The notes beneath the pieces were generated by a model. It was not told the origin of the DNA. It saw only the letters and a program-made list of their open reading frames with translations, and ran no database searches. The position numbers and the translations under genes were made by a program. Positions 17,590 to 24,585 of a stretch of DNA of 46,083 nucleotides are shown here, piece by piece (position 1 is the first letter of the stretch; every line of letters begins with the position of its first letter). This DNA is from JACMPA01 sp035564115 (GTDB taxonomy: Bacteria > Patescibacteriota > Saccharimonadia > Saccharimonadales > UBA4665): assembly GCA_035564115.1 (NCBI GenBank), contig DATMTN010000014.1:1-46083 (forward strand), read 5' to 3'.

Positions 17590-17607
17590 GTGTTTTTATG
17601 GTATTTT
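17583..17607 (+). terminator. intrinsic terminator overlapping the kinase stop codon
   Basis: ACCATAA (17583-17589, includes the TAA stop) pairs perfectly with TTATGGT (17596-17602) and is followed by ATTTT. Confidence 0.75.
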
Positions 17608-17636
17608 AGGAACGCATACTCCCTATATAACAGGGG

Positions 17637-17664
17637 TGGCTAGTATTAGAAGGCTAGCGTAGCC
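17637..17664 (+). repeat. inverted repeat TGGCTA/TAGCCA
   Basis: TGGCTA and TAGCCA flank about 16 nt, just upstream of the leader promoter and next to a CATAAGC motif (17664-17670). The same TGGCTA/TAGCCA pair recurs inside the larger hairpin at 18061-18111. Confidence 0.45.
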
Positions 17665-17690
17665 ATAAGCAGTATAATGGTGCACTAACA

Positions 17691-17719
17691 TTGACAATTT
17701 ATACAACTTGTGGTAATAT
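17691..17719 (+). promoter_or_regulatory. near-consensus promoter of the structured leader
   Basis: TTGACA (17691-17696), a 17-bp spacer ending in TGG, then TAATAT (17714-17719): perfect -35 and extended -10. The predicted transcript begins near 17726, at the ATG of a tiny ORF. Together with the 20139 promoter it is among the strongest-looking in the window. Confidence 0.85.
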
Positions 17720-17725
17720 GTGACC

Positions 17726-17752
17726 ATGCTCAGCGGTGGGCAAGGGAGATAA
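17726..17752 (+). CDS. leaderless micro-ORF, 8 codons
   Basis: ATG placed 6 nt after the -10 element, encoding MLSGGQGR then TAA. The geometry equals that of the leaderless genes elsewhere in this window. It could be a translated leader peptide or merely the chance start of an untranslated leader. The LSGGQ string is a coincidence with the ABC signature. Confidence 0.3.
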   Translation: MLSGGQGR

Positions 17753-17870
17753 CTCCAAGAAGGTATCGGGTGTGTACAGTTTACCCCCGTTACTCGTCCA
17801 TCCGGTGAGAGGACGTTAATAATCAAATCATTACAGAACAGTATACCTGCGCTGGTGGTTCGCCACTATT

Positions 17871-17926
17871 AGGGCAGATTTTTTGCGTCTTCTAAAATCA
17901 TATATAAGACGTAAGGAATCTGCTCT
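17871..17926 (+). repeat. 21-bp imperfect-free hairpin (with G-U pairs)
   Basis: Arms 17871-17891 and 17906-17926 pair at all 21 positions if four G-U pairs are allowed, with a 14-nt AT-rich loop. This is far longer than an ordinary terminator and has no T-run after it. Confidence 0.75.
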
Positions 17927-18060
17927 GATTGAGCGGTGTAGAGAGGGTTTCGGCCGTCTCACGCGTTAGCTCTCAGCGCAGAAGGTTACCAACCTTTGCA
18001 TACTGTAGTCTACTACAACCAAACATTTCCATTTGTTTGCACTCATTCCATCCCGGCCCG

Positions 18061-18111
18061 GAGTGGCTATAGGAGGGGTACTTTACATGAGTACCTTTGC
18101 TATAGCCACTC
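18061..18111 (+). promoter_or_regulatory. hairpin hiding a ribosome binding site and start codon
   Basis: Arms 18061-18081 and 18091-18111 pair over 21 positions (18 Watson-Crick, 2 G-U, 1 mismatch); the outer 12 bp, GAGTGGCTATAG with CTATAGCCACTC, are perfect. The 9-nt loop holds the ATG at 18087, and the Shine-Dalgarno sequence AGGAGGGG lies in the stem. Confidence 0.8.
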
Positions 18112-18143
18112 CCATAGGGAGATCGGTGAAGGAGATATTCTAG
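18087..18143 (+). CDS. putative leader peptide, 18 aa
   Basis: ATG with a strong SD (AGGAGGGG, 18071-18078, spacing 8) encodes MSTFAIATPIGRSVKEIF and stops at TAG 18141-18143. The start is inside the loop of the hairpin at 18061-18111 and the 3' part enters the next hairpin (18116-18170). It ends 45 nt before the downstream gene. Ribosome movement through it would melt both stems, as in attenuation-type control (inference). Confidence 0.5.
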   Translation: MSTFAIATPIGRSVKEIF

Positions 18144-18170
18144 TACCCTCTAGATACCCTCGATCTCCCT
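18116..18170 (+). repeat. second leader hairpin, perfect 10-bp stem
   Basis: AGGGAGATCG (18116-18125) pairs with CGATCTCCCT (18161-18170); a smaller CTAG/CTAG hairpin can form inside. It ends just before the AGAAAGGA ribosome binding site of the following gene and has no T-run, so it is not an obvious terminator. Confidence 0.7.
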
Positions 18171-18188
18171 TTAGAAAGGATGGAGATC

Positions 18189-18788
18189 ATGAGCACCAAG
18201 AACATCAAGGACCTCAGCGAGCTGCTGGAGGCCGCCGAGAAGGCCGACGCCGCAATCGCGGAGAACGCCACTTCCCGGGCTCAGGAGCTCCTCAAGGAGC
18301 AGCGCGAGGCCGAGAAGCGGCACGAGAAGGCCGTCAAGGCAGCCGAGATCAGGGCCCGTGCCCGCGCTCAGCTGCTGCAGGACGAGTCCGCCGTTCGTGA
18401 CGAGGAAGCAGCCCAGCTGAACAACATCCTCGGCAACGGCGTCGCGAGTTCGCAGTCTGCGCCCGTCGCAGCTCAGCCCGCCGCCCCGGCTCAGGTCGAC
18501 GACCCCGTTGACCCGCCGACGTCGGTACAGCCGTCCGTCGCCCCGGCACCCGCTGCCAAGCCCGCCATCGACCCCCGTAACTGGGGTTGGCTGGCATGGC
18601 TGCTCGCGGTCGCTGGCTTCGTGGTGTGTCTGATCATCGCTCTGGTGATCGGTGCACCGCACGCGCACCAGCACGCTGTCCAGTGGGTGGTCAACATCCT
18701 CTGGTACATCGGACTGATGGGCGTCGGTTTCTTCGCTGGTGGCCTGATCGGTTGCCTGCTCGACGAGCAGACCAACGACGGGTCCTGA
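18189..18788 (+). CDS. coiled-coil protein with two C-terminal membrane helices, unknown
   Basis: 199 residues. Residues 5-80 are Ala/Glu/Lys/Arg-rich and predicted coiled coil, 85-125 are an Ala/Pro/Val linker, and 132-160 (WGWLAWLLAVAGFVVCLIIALVIG) and 170-190 (WYIGLMGVGFFAGGLIGCLL) are membrane helices. No signal peptide or known domain is seen. The ATG at 18189 is chosen for AGAAAGGA 8 nt upstream; the ATG at 18180 (three residues longer) is possible. Codon use is strikingly GC-ending: 35 of 40 codons (about 19-58) end in G or C. It is followed 61 nt later by a gene of the same style. No family recognised. Confidence 0.8.
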   Translation: MSTKNIKDLSELLEAAEKADAAIAENATSRAQELLKEQREAEKRHEKAVKAAEIRARARAQLLQDESAVRDEEAAQLNNILGNGVASSQSAPVAAQPAAPAQVDDPVDPPTSVQPSVAPAPAAKPAIDPRNWGWLAWLLAVAGFVVCLIIALVIGAPHAHQHAVQWVVNILWYIGLMGVGFFAGGLIGCLLDEQTNDGS

Positions 18789-18849
18789 ACAAGGAAGAGC
18801 ATCCGCTCTTTCTCCACAAACGCGTCACCAACATGAAAAGAGGTGAATC

Positions 18850-19824
18850 ATGACGCGCAACAAATGGATGATCGGCGCACTCGTGTGTGCCCTGCTGGTC
18901 GTCGCTGCCTTCATCGTCGCCGCTGTTGGTGATGGTTCGAAGAGCAGTGCACCTGCTGCGACTGACACGCCCTCGGCGATCAAGCCCACGGACGGGTCCA
19001 AGCAGCAGGTCAACAAGCACGTCGTCAAGGTCGCGCTGGAGCAGCAGGGTTTCAAGCCTTCGCAGATTCAGTTCGACCCCTCCAAGAAGACCACGGTCCC
19101 TGCGGGCAGTGACATCTTCTCGAAGGAGGTTCGTGACCCTGCTACGATGGTGAAGTTCCTGAACGGCGGTTCTCCGCAGGCTCAGACCATCATCAAGCAG
19201 GCGATGAACCAGACGGGGGCAACGCGAGCACAGGTACTCGATTCGAGTAACTACGTGCTGGCTCAGCTCAACGCGATGACTGACTGGACGGGTAACACCT
19301 ACTTCCAGAACGGTCAGATGCAGAGCGCGAGCAACACCAAGACGGACGCCGCCGGTACTCAAGTACTGGTGTTCGTTCCGCCTGACCAGGTTGCCGCCGG
19401 GAAGGTCACTTCACTCGCCGTTTGGCGTGTGGCGTGCACCAACCCGCAGAGCAAGCTGCCCAAGCCGCACCCGACCTGTAAGCAGACCGGAGCGTGTTCG
19501 CCGAACTGTCACACGACAGGAACGTGTACGCCTTCGAACTGCCATCAGACGGGGACGTGTACGCCGCCGCACCACAAGTGCCCGTGCATCACGCCGACAC
19601 AGGCTCAGCAGCCCGTGCCCACGCCGCCGCCCGGTCCTGCCGGTGCGCCGTCACAGGCACCACACCAGAACCCGACGGTTCCGGCCAACACGGCGAGTCC
19701 CGCTCCCCCCACCCCTGGTGGGTACAACGGCGGCTCGACGCAACAGCCCGGACAGTCCGGATCTCCCACCCCGGTGGTTCCGTCTTCGGACCCCACCAAC
19801 ACGGGAGACCCCGGCGGGTTCTAG
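18850..19824 (+). CDS. exported Cys- and Pro-rich protein, unknown
   Basis: 324 residues. An N-terminal membrane anchor or signal (WMIGALVCALLVVAAFIVAAV, about 6-26) is followed by a soluble domain (50-200), a Cys cluster (about 197-246) with three units of the form C-x-x-TG-x-C-x-P, and a Pro/Gly/Thr-rich C-terminus (250-324) like a wall-spanning stalk. AAGAGGTG precedes the ATG by 6 nt. Codons 41-80 end in G/C in 37 of 40 cases, compared with 29 of 40 for the first 40 codons of the upstream kinase and 20 of 40 for the downstream surface protein. It probably forms an envelope unit with the preceding membrane protein (inference). Confidence 0.8.
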   Translation: MTRNKWMIGALVCALLVVAAFIVAAVGDGSKSSAPAATDTPSAIKPTDGSKQQVNKHVVKVALEQQGFKPSQIQFDPSKKTTVPAGSDIFSKEVRDPATMVKFLNGGSPQAQTIIKQAMNQTGATRAQVLDSSNYVLAQLNAMTDWTGNTYFQNGQMQSASNTKTDAAGTQVLVFVPPDQVAAGKVTSLAVWRVACTNPQSKLPKPHPTCKQTGACSPNCHTTGTCTPSNCHQTGTCTPPHHKCPCITPTQAQQPVPTPPPGPAGAPSQAPHQNPTVPANTASPAPPTPGGYNGGSTQQPGQSGSPTPVVPSSDPTNTGDPGGF

Positions 19825-19942
19825 AGCCCTGCGGTTTTCGCAAGACCGAGCTGACATCTCTCAAGATGGCAGTGTGAGCGTATTGGCGCTTGAATTTTCG
19901 GTCGGTTGTACCAACTACATGCAAAGGAAGGTGACAACAAGT

Positions 19943-20022
19943 CGCGGAATGGGTCGGATTGGACTAAATAGTTTTATGACACTAGTCATATTTACTCTTT
20001 AGTTCTCTCCACCCATTCCGCG
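19943..20022 (+). repeat. perfect 12-bp inverted repeat with 56-nt spacer
   Basis: CGCGGAATGGGT (19943-19954) and ACCCATTCCGCG (20011-20022) are exact reverse complements. The repeat lies downstream of the GC-rich gene pair and upstream of the surface-protein promoters. It could be a transcript end structure or a boundary of an inserted segment. The remainder of 19825-20115 shows no ORF I trust. Confidence 0.65.
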
Positions 20023-20115
20023 CATCACCCCTGATATTGTTTGTAATGATTTGATTATTTCTAGGCGTTAGCAAGCCGTACCTTAACAATCCAGAAACAG
20101 TGATAAGCATAAGTA

Positions 20116-20144
20116 TTTACAAAGTAACGTATATATGCTATAAT
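20116..20144 (+). promoter_or_regulatory. promoter P1 of the surface-protein gene
   Basis: TTTACA (20116-20121), 17-bp spacer ending TGC, TATAAT (20139-20144). A CATAAG motif lies at 20108-20113. It gives a leader of about 135 nt with a TATATCT/AGATATA hairpin. Confidence 0.8.
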
Positions 20145-20222
20145 TGTAGACAATAGAAGTTTTGGGCTTCGGGGCAGTGTATGCTGCTGTTCATTTACAA
20201 TTTAGAGCATGCTATATCTGTA

Positions 20223-20251
20223 CTGAAATTAAGAGAGACTTTAGATATAAT
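20223..20251 (+). promoter_or_regulatory. promoter P2 of the surface-protein gene
   Basis: CTGAAA (20223-20228), 17-bp spacer, TATAAT (20246-20251), 35 nt upstream of the start codon. Confidence 0.55.
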
Positions 20252-20285
20252 CTGTCCAATCTAGGATAAGAAGAGGAGGTGTGAA

Positions 20286-21722
20286 ATGAAACTTTCACGC
20301 ATGTTCAATAGCCTTCCGAAGAAACTGGCCGCTGCAGCTGTTATCGCCGCTGCAATGGTATTCCCAGTTTCAACGAGCTTGGCTGCAACGACGCTGGCAT
20401 TTAGCGCCGACACGACAGTTGCTAACGCAACTACTGATGCTGGTACGATGAACTGGGCTTCATCTACCTCAGCTACCTACAACCAAGTTGTAGCTGTCCA
20501 GGTTGTCTATGACAACAACGAGGCTGCTGATTCGGGTAAAACCGTCACCAACCTGAACGTTAAGATCAACATCCCAACTACTGCTGGTGCAAGCCAGACA
20601 GTTACTACCACTACAAGTGGTGACAACATCAAAACTGTAACCGGTAACGCTCAGGTCAACCTTGGCCGTAGTGATGCCTACCTGCAGTACATCCCAGGTA
20701 CAGCTACCTGGAAGCACGCTACGACCGCTAATGGTCCTATGACTACCACTCAGAAAGTTTCTGATGACGTTGTTCTAGGTGCTAACGGCCTTAACCTCGG
20801 CACGGAAAACCCTTGCCAGGCTGGCTCAGTTGTCGTCGAGGCTCGTGTTATGGTTCCTGGCGTAAGCGTTGACAAGTATGTCCGCGAGAGCGGTACAACC
20901 AACTGGGCAACCAGCATCAACGCTAAAGTTGGTGACACGATTCAGTACGAAATTGCCTACAAGAACACCGGTAACACTACCGAGAACGATGTAGAATTCC
21001 GTGATCAGCTACCACAGGGCATTACTTATGTACCTGGTAGCACTAAGCTAAAGAGTGGTAACTACCCGAACGGCTTGAACGTAACCAGTGACGCACTTGT
21101 TGCATCCAACGGTATTACTACCGGTGACTACGCACCTGGTGCTGCCGGCTACGTCATGTTTGACGCAAAGGTTACTGGTGGTGACAACCTCGTTTGTGGC
21201 CAGAACACTCTCCGCAACATTGCCTTCGTTCAGCCTACTGGCATGAACTACTACTACAACACCGCAGACGTTGTTGTAACCAAGCAGTGTGCAAACACAC
21301 CAACCTACAGCTGTGACCAATTCCACGTCACTGCTGGGGATAACCGTACCGTAACTGTTGACGCCTTCAAGACTTCACAGAGCAACGGTGCAACGTTCAA
21401 GAACGCTGTCATTAACTGGGGCGATCAGTCTCAGGCACTGACTACCAATAGTGTTGTTGGCCAGAAGCACACCTACGCTGCTGACGGTACGTACACACTG
21501 ACTGCTACTGCTCACTTCGATGTGAATGGTCAGGATGTAGCTACTACTGGTAGCTGTACTCAGGTCGTGAAGTTCACGACTCCTGGTACGCCACCAACCA
21601 CTACGCCTCCTACGCAACTGGTTAACACCGGTGCGGGTAGCGTCGTCGGTATCGCTGCTGTTGTCGCAGTCGTAAGTGCATTCGCTTACAACCTGCTTGG
21701 CCGTCGTCTGTCTCGCCAATAA
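20286..21722 (+). CDS. secreted, wall-anchored surface protein with DUF11-like and PKD-like domains
   Basis: 478 residues. A signal peptide (basic start, hydrophobic core 13-30, ALA-type cleavage near 33) is followed by a Thr/Asn-rich domain, a DUF11-like repeat (about 195-330, KVGDTIQYEIAYKNTGNTTENDVEFRDQLPQG), a PKD-like segment (about 340-430) and a Pro-rich linker. The C-terminus is LVNTG, a hydrophobic helix and RRLSRQ, a sortase-type or related sorting signal common in Saccharibacteria surface proteins. AGGAGGTG is a near-perfect SD. Two promoters and codon choice favouring GGT, GCT and AAC suggest high expression, as for a major surface protein. Confidence 0.85.
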   Translation: MKLSRMFNSLPKKLAAAAVIAAAMVFPVSTSLAATTLAFSADTTVANATTDAGTMNWASSTSATYNQVVAVQVVYDNNEAADSGKTVTNLNVKINIPTTAGASQTVTTTTSGDNIKTVTGNAQVNLGRSDAYLQYIPGTATWKHATTANGPMTTTQKVSDDVVLGANGLNLGTENPCQAGSVVVEARVMVPGVSVDKYVRESGTTNWATSINAKVGDTIQYEIAYKNTGNTTENDVEFRDQLPQGITYVPGSTKLKSGNYPNGLNVTSDALVASNGITTGDYAPGAAGYVMFDAKVTGGDNLVCGQNTLRNIAFVQPTGMNYYYNTADVVVTKQCANTPTYSCDQFHVTAGDNRTVTVDAFKTSQSNGATFKNAVINWGDQSQALTTNSVVGQKHTYAADGTYTLTATAHFDVNGQDVATTGSCTQVVKFTTPGTPPTTTPPTQLVNTGAGSVVGIAAVVAVVSAFAYNLLGRRLSRQ

Positions 21723-21767
21723 TCCTTTGATGGATTGTTGAGCAGCTGTCAAAGCTGTGGATAAGCA

Positions 21768-21802
21768 CTAGCACCATGACACATTTTGTGCTATGGTGCT
21801 AG
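21768..21802 (+). repeat. perfect 10-bp inverted repeat, transcript-end-like
   Basis: CTAGCACCAT (21768-21777) pairs with ATGGTGCTAG (21793-21802) and an inner CAC/GTG extends it. It lies 45 nt after the surface-protein stop. It has no T-run, so is probably a 3' stabilising or processing structure. Confidence 0.6.
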
Positions 21803-21868
21803 TAGTTCCAAACGAGCAATGACTGACCGCTCTTAGAAACAACAAATATCTAGACACAGCAAACACTG

Positions 21869-21906
21869 GAATCCCCCATCCCGGGTAACCGTGGGTGGGG
21901 GATTTT
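21869..21906 (+). terminator. strong intrinsic terminator
   Basis: AATCCCCCATCCC pairs with GGGTGGGGGATT (one bulged T) and is followed by TTTT. It ends the surface-protein transcript. Confidence 0.85.
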
Positions 21907-21928
21907 GTGTATTAAGCGCCAGTACGTA

Positions 21929-22082
21929 TTGTCCCGGCGCCTCTGTTATGATATGATTTATCGGTTGAAATGAGCTTGGCTTGCAAGCTCTACTCATAAC
22001 GGTCTCATATGCTTCGCATATGTTGCCCAAATCCTCGAAACGTAAAAATATGTAAAACACATTTTGTACGTTTCTGCGGTTT
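21929..22082 (+). promoter_or_regulatory. promoter and hairpin-rich leader of tRNA-Glu
   Basis: TTGTCC (21929-21934), 17 bp, TATGAT (21952-21957). Around and after it are GTTATGA/TCATAAC enclosing GAGCTTG/CAAGCTC (21972-21990), CATATGC/GCATATG with a 3-nt loop (22006-22022) and GAAACGTA/TACGTTTC extended by inner pairs (22037-22074). All arms are perfect. Confidence 0.65.
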
Positions 22083-22154
<72 letters not shown>

Positions 22155-22157
<3 letters not shown>

Positions 22158-22195
22158 AAGAAAGAACGTCACTTATGGTGGCGTTTTTTCTTTGG
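22155..22195 (+). terminator. terminator of tRNA-Glu
   Basis: CCAAAGAAA pairs with TTTCTTTGG outside an inner AACGTCAC/GGTGGCGTT stem; TTTTTT lies in the 3' arm. The stem begins in the tRNA CCA. Confidence 0.85.
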
Positions 22196-22251
22196 TTAAA
22201 TTGTTCAGTTTTGGTCGCTTGACAATAGTAAATGCTTATGCTTCACTGCCA

Positions 22252-24516
22252 ATGAAGCTATTAAAACGAGGTATTCCCTTAAAAACCAGAAAGCCTGCTA
22301 TGACCAGCAAAAAGTCTACCAAGCAACCAGCCAAGAACGTCCGTCGAACTCCTATAAGCCCTGTTCGTACTGGTTCTCGTCGGCCTCGAAGACGCGGCGT
22401 ACCAAGTATCGTTGCAAATAATCGTTTCTTTGTCGCAATTTTTATCCTTGTATTCGGCCTTCTCGGCTCGTATCTGCTCTGGCATAGTTTTGCCGACCAA
22501 CCAGTGGCACCCACTGAGGTTCAGTACGCGCCTGGCACGGTACTCATGAAATTTAAGGAAAACGTCCCGCAAGCAGTCCAAGATAAACTATTGGCGCGGT
22601 ATAGCGCATCTGTTAGCGATACTATTCCGCAAGTTGGCGTCAAAGTCCTCACCGTGCCAGTACAAGCCCGCGACGCAGTAGTTGCAGCGCTTAGTCACAA
22701 TCCGGCTGTTAAGTTTGCCGAAAAAGATGCCTTGCTACCCCCAGCGACCACGATGCCGAATGACCCGTACTACTATGGTTCTCCGCCCGCCCCTTATGCG
22801 GGCAACAGTGCCCAACAAATTTACCAGTGGCCCTTTAGTATGACCCAAACAAACCAGGTGTGGGACACTACATTGGGTTCGCCATCCACGGTGGTAGCGG
22901 TGCTCGATACCGGCTTTACGCCCGGTCTGGCCGACGATGGCACCTTTGTCTCCAACTGGAGTGTTAGCAGAAATAGCACCGATGTAAGCCCAGTCTACAT
23001 CCATGGTGACTATGTGGCCGGTGTCATCAATGCCCGTACTAATAATGGTGTGGGTGTGGCGAGTACCTGCGGCAATTGCGCCGTTATGGGTGTACAGGTT
23101 ACCACAGATAGCGGTGGCTCGGCTGCCTCGAGTGATCTCGCCAAAGGCATGACCTATGCAGCCGACCACGGCGCTAAATTGATGAATATCAGCTTTGCGG
23201 GCACCAGCAGCTCGAGCACCGAGCAGACTGCTGAGCAGTATGCGCTCGGCAAAGGTATGCTGCTATTCGCTGCGGCTGGCAATAACAGCAGCTCGACACC
23301 AGCGTACCCAGCCGCCGACCCCGGCGTGATTGGGGTAGCGGCGCTAGGTAGTGATAATTCGTTCTACACCTACTCAAACCATGGTTCATGGGTGCCAATT
23401 GCTGCACCTACTACTGTGTATACTACGCTGCCCAATGGCGCCTACGGCGCGGTTGGTGGTACCTCAATTGCTTCGCCATTTGCTGCCGGTGCGGCTGCCC
23501 TCGTCTGGTCGGCTGTTCCGCAGGCCACGGCGGCCCAAATCAAACAAGCTATCTTTTCTAACACCGACCCAGTGACCGGTGGCCCATCGGGTTACTCGGT
23601 GCAGTATGGCCGCATTAACCCCTACAAGATGCTCCAAGCGTTACGAGCCGGGAGTACAACACCAGCAGCTGATACGACCCCGCCAGCAGCTGTTGTTTCG
23701 AATCCAGCCAATGGTGCTACCGTGAGCGGTGCTACCTCGGTGAATGTCACGGCCAGTGATAACACGGGTGTCGCCCGGGTTGAACTCTACCGCGGTACTA
23801 CACTCATTGCCAGCACACCGACTGCTCCGTACAGCTTTTACTGGGATACTACCACAGTTGCCAACGGCACCTATAGCCTAACCGCCAAAGCCTACGATGC
23901 AGCGGGCAATGTCGGCACCAGTGCGGCTATTAGCGTAACGGTCAATAACCAAGTAGCCGACACCACACCGCCGCTCGCAAATCTTACGGCCCCTACGGCC
24001 AATGCAACCGTCTCCGGTACCGTAAACGTCGCTGCGAGCGCTACCGATAACGCTGGTGTAACTTCCAGCGAACTCTACATAGATGGTGTCCTGCGCGCCT
24101 CGAGCACCAACGGCAGTCTCAGCTTTAGCTGGAACACGCTGAATGAGACCAACGGCTTACACACCTTGCAAACCAAAGCTTACGACGCCGCCGGCAATGT
24201 CGGTAGCAGTTCCTTGATTACAGTTACAATCTCTAACCAGGGTGATAAGGTTGCCCCGGTGGTGACTATCACGCAGCCGGGCAATGGTAGTGTCATAACG
24301 AACAGCCTAACGGTTACTGCTACCGCCACCGACAACACGGGGGTTACTCGCCTAGAGATTTACCTCGACAATGCCCTCAAAGCCACTACTACTAGTGGTA
24401 ATTACACGACCAAACTCAACACTCGCAAGCTGGCGAGCGGCACCCACACCATTATGGTCAAAGCCTACGACGCGGCAGGGAATGTAGGCAGTAGCAGCGT
24501 GTCGGTGGTGAAGTAG
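22252..24516 (+). CDS. membrane-anchored or secreted subtilase (S8) with three Ig-like repeats
   Basis: 754 residues from this start. Order: a long basic N-terminus, membrane segment about 59-77, inhibitor-like propeptide (QYAPGTVLMKFKENVPQ, 91-137), S8 protease domain with Asp219 (AVLDTG), His251 (HGDYVAG), oxyanion Asn344 and Ser405 (GGTSIASP), then three Ig-like repeats of about 90 residues each ending in KAYDAAGNVGxSxxxxV. It is an extracellular serine protease, plausibly acting on host or debris proteins. The start is uncertain: TTGACA-17-TTCACT (22219-22247) ends 4 nt before this ATG, and ATG 22300 is an alternative. An AGATTCGG hairpin follows. Confidence 0.88.
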   Translation: MKLLKRGIPLKTRKPAMTSKKSTKQPAKNVRRTPISPVRTGSRRPRRRGVPSIVANNRFFVAIFILVFGLLGSYLLWHSFADQPVAPTEVQYAPGTVLMKFKENVPQAVQDKLLARYSASVSDTIPQVGVKVLTVPVQARDAVVAALSHNPAVKFAEKDALLPPATTMPNDPYYYGSPPAPYAGNSAQQIYQWPFSMTQTNQVWDTTLGSPSTVVAVLDTGFTPGLADDGTFVSNWSVSRNSTDVSPVYIHGDYVAGVINARTNNGVGVASTCGNCAVMGVQVTTDSGGSAASSDLAKGMTYAADHGAKLMNISFAGTSSSSTEQTAEQYALGKGMLLFAAAGNNSSSTPAYPAADPGVIGVAALGSDNSFYTYSNHGSWVPIAAPTTVYTTLPNGAYGAVGGTSIASPFAAGAAALVWSAVPQATAAQIKQAIFSNTDPVTGGPSGYSVQYGRINPYKMLQALRAGSTTPAADTTPPAAVVSNPANGATVSGATSVNVTASDNTGVARVELYRGTTLIASTPTAPYSFYWDTTTVANGTYSLTAKAYDAAGNVGTSAAISVTVNNQVADTTPPLANLTAPTANATVSGTVNVAASATDNAGVTSSELYIDGVLRASSTNGSLSFSWNTLNETNGLHTLQTKAYDAAGNVGSSSLITVTISNQGDKVAPVVTITQPGNGSVITNSLTVTATATDNTGVTRLEIYLDNALKATTTSGNYTTKLNTRKLASGTHTIMVKAYDAAGNVGSSSVSVVK

Positions 24517-24527
24517 TATAGCTTTTA

Positions 24528-24563
24528 CCGAATCTTTCGTTGGCGCTTCACTCAGAGATTCGG
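24528..24563 (+). terminator. hairpin after the subtilase gene
   Basis: CCGAATCT (24528-24535) and AGATTCGG (24556-24563) are exact reverse complements with a 20-nt loop. No T-run, so a weak or processed 3' end. Confidence 0.45.
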
Positions 24564-24585
24564 ATTACGGTGGTATTATGAAACC

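Larger units (their letters stand above)
17726..18188 (+). ncRNA. long, highly structured 5' leader or structured RNA
   Basis: About 460 nt from the promoter to the first GC-rich gene. Visible helices in order are GGAG/CTCC (17744-17755 area), GGGT/TACCC, CGTCC/GGACG, a GTGG-TTCG-CCAC tetraloop hairpin, a 21-bp stem (17871-17926), AAGGTT/AACCTT (17982-17996), TGTAG/CTACA, a 21-position stem (18061-18111) and a 10-bp stem (18116-18170). CATTCC at 18044 can pair with GGAGTG at 18060, which would compete with the 18061 stem, so alternative folds are possible. I tested it by eye against RNase P, tmRNA, SRP RNA, T-box and common riboswitch motifs and saw no match. Confidence 0.6.

Noticed and set aside
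17726..17752. MLSGGQGR read as part of an ABC ATPase
   Set aside because: Only eight codons with no other ABC motif in any frame; the LSGGQ string is chance.
17720..18180. Leader considered as RNase P RNA, T-box or a known riboswitch
   Set aside because: The universal RNase P core strings, the T-box TGGnACCGCG and common riboswitch cores were not found by eye; kept as unclassified structured RNA.
18171..18674. Long minus-strand ORFs opposite the GC-rich genes
   Set aside because: High GC3 creates long antisense open frames; the plus-strand ORFs have ribosome binding sites, coherent membrane topology and coiled-coil periodicity.
23690..24516. DNA repeats in the subtilase 3' part as a mobile element
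   Set aside because: They encode three in-frame Ig-like domains of about 90 residues.
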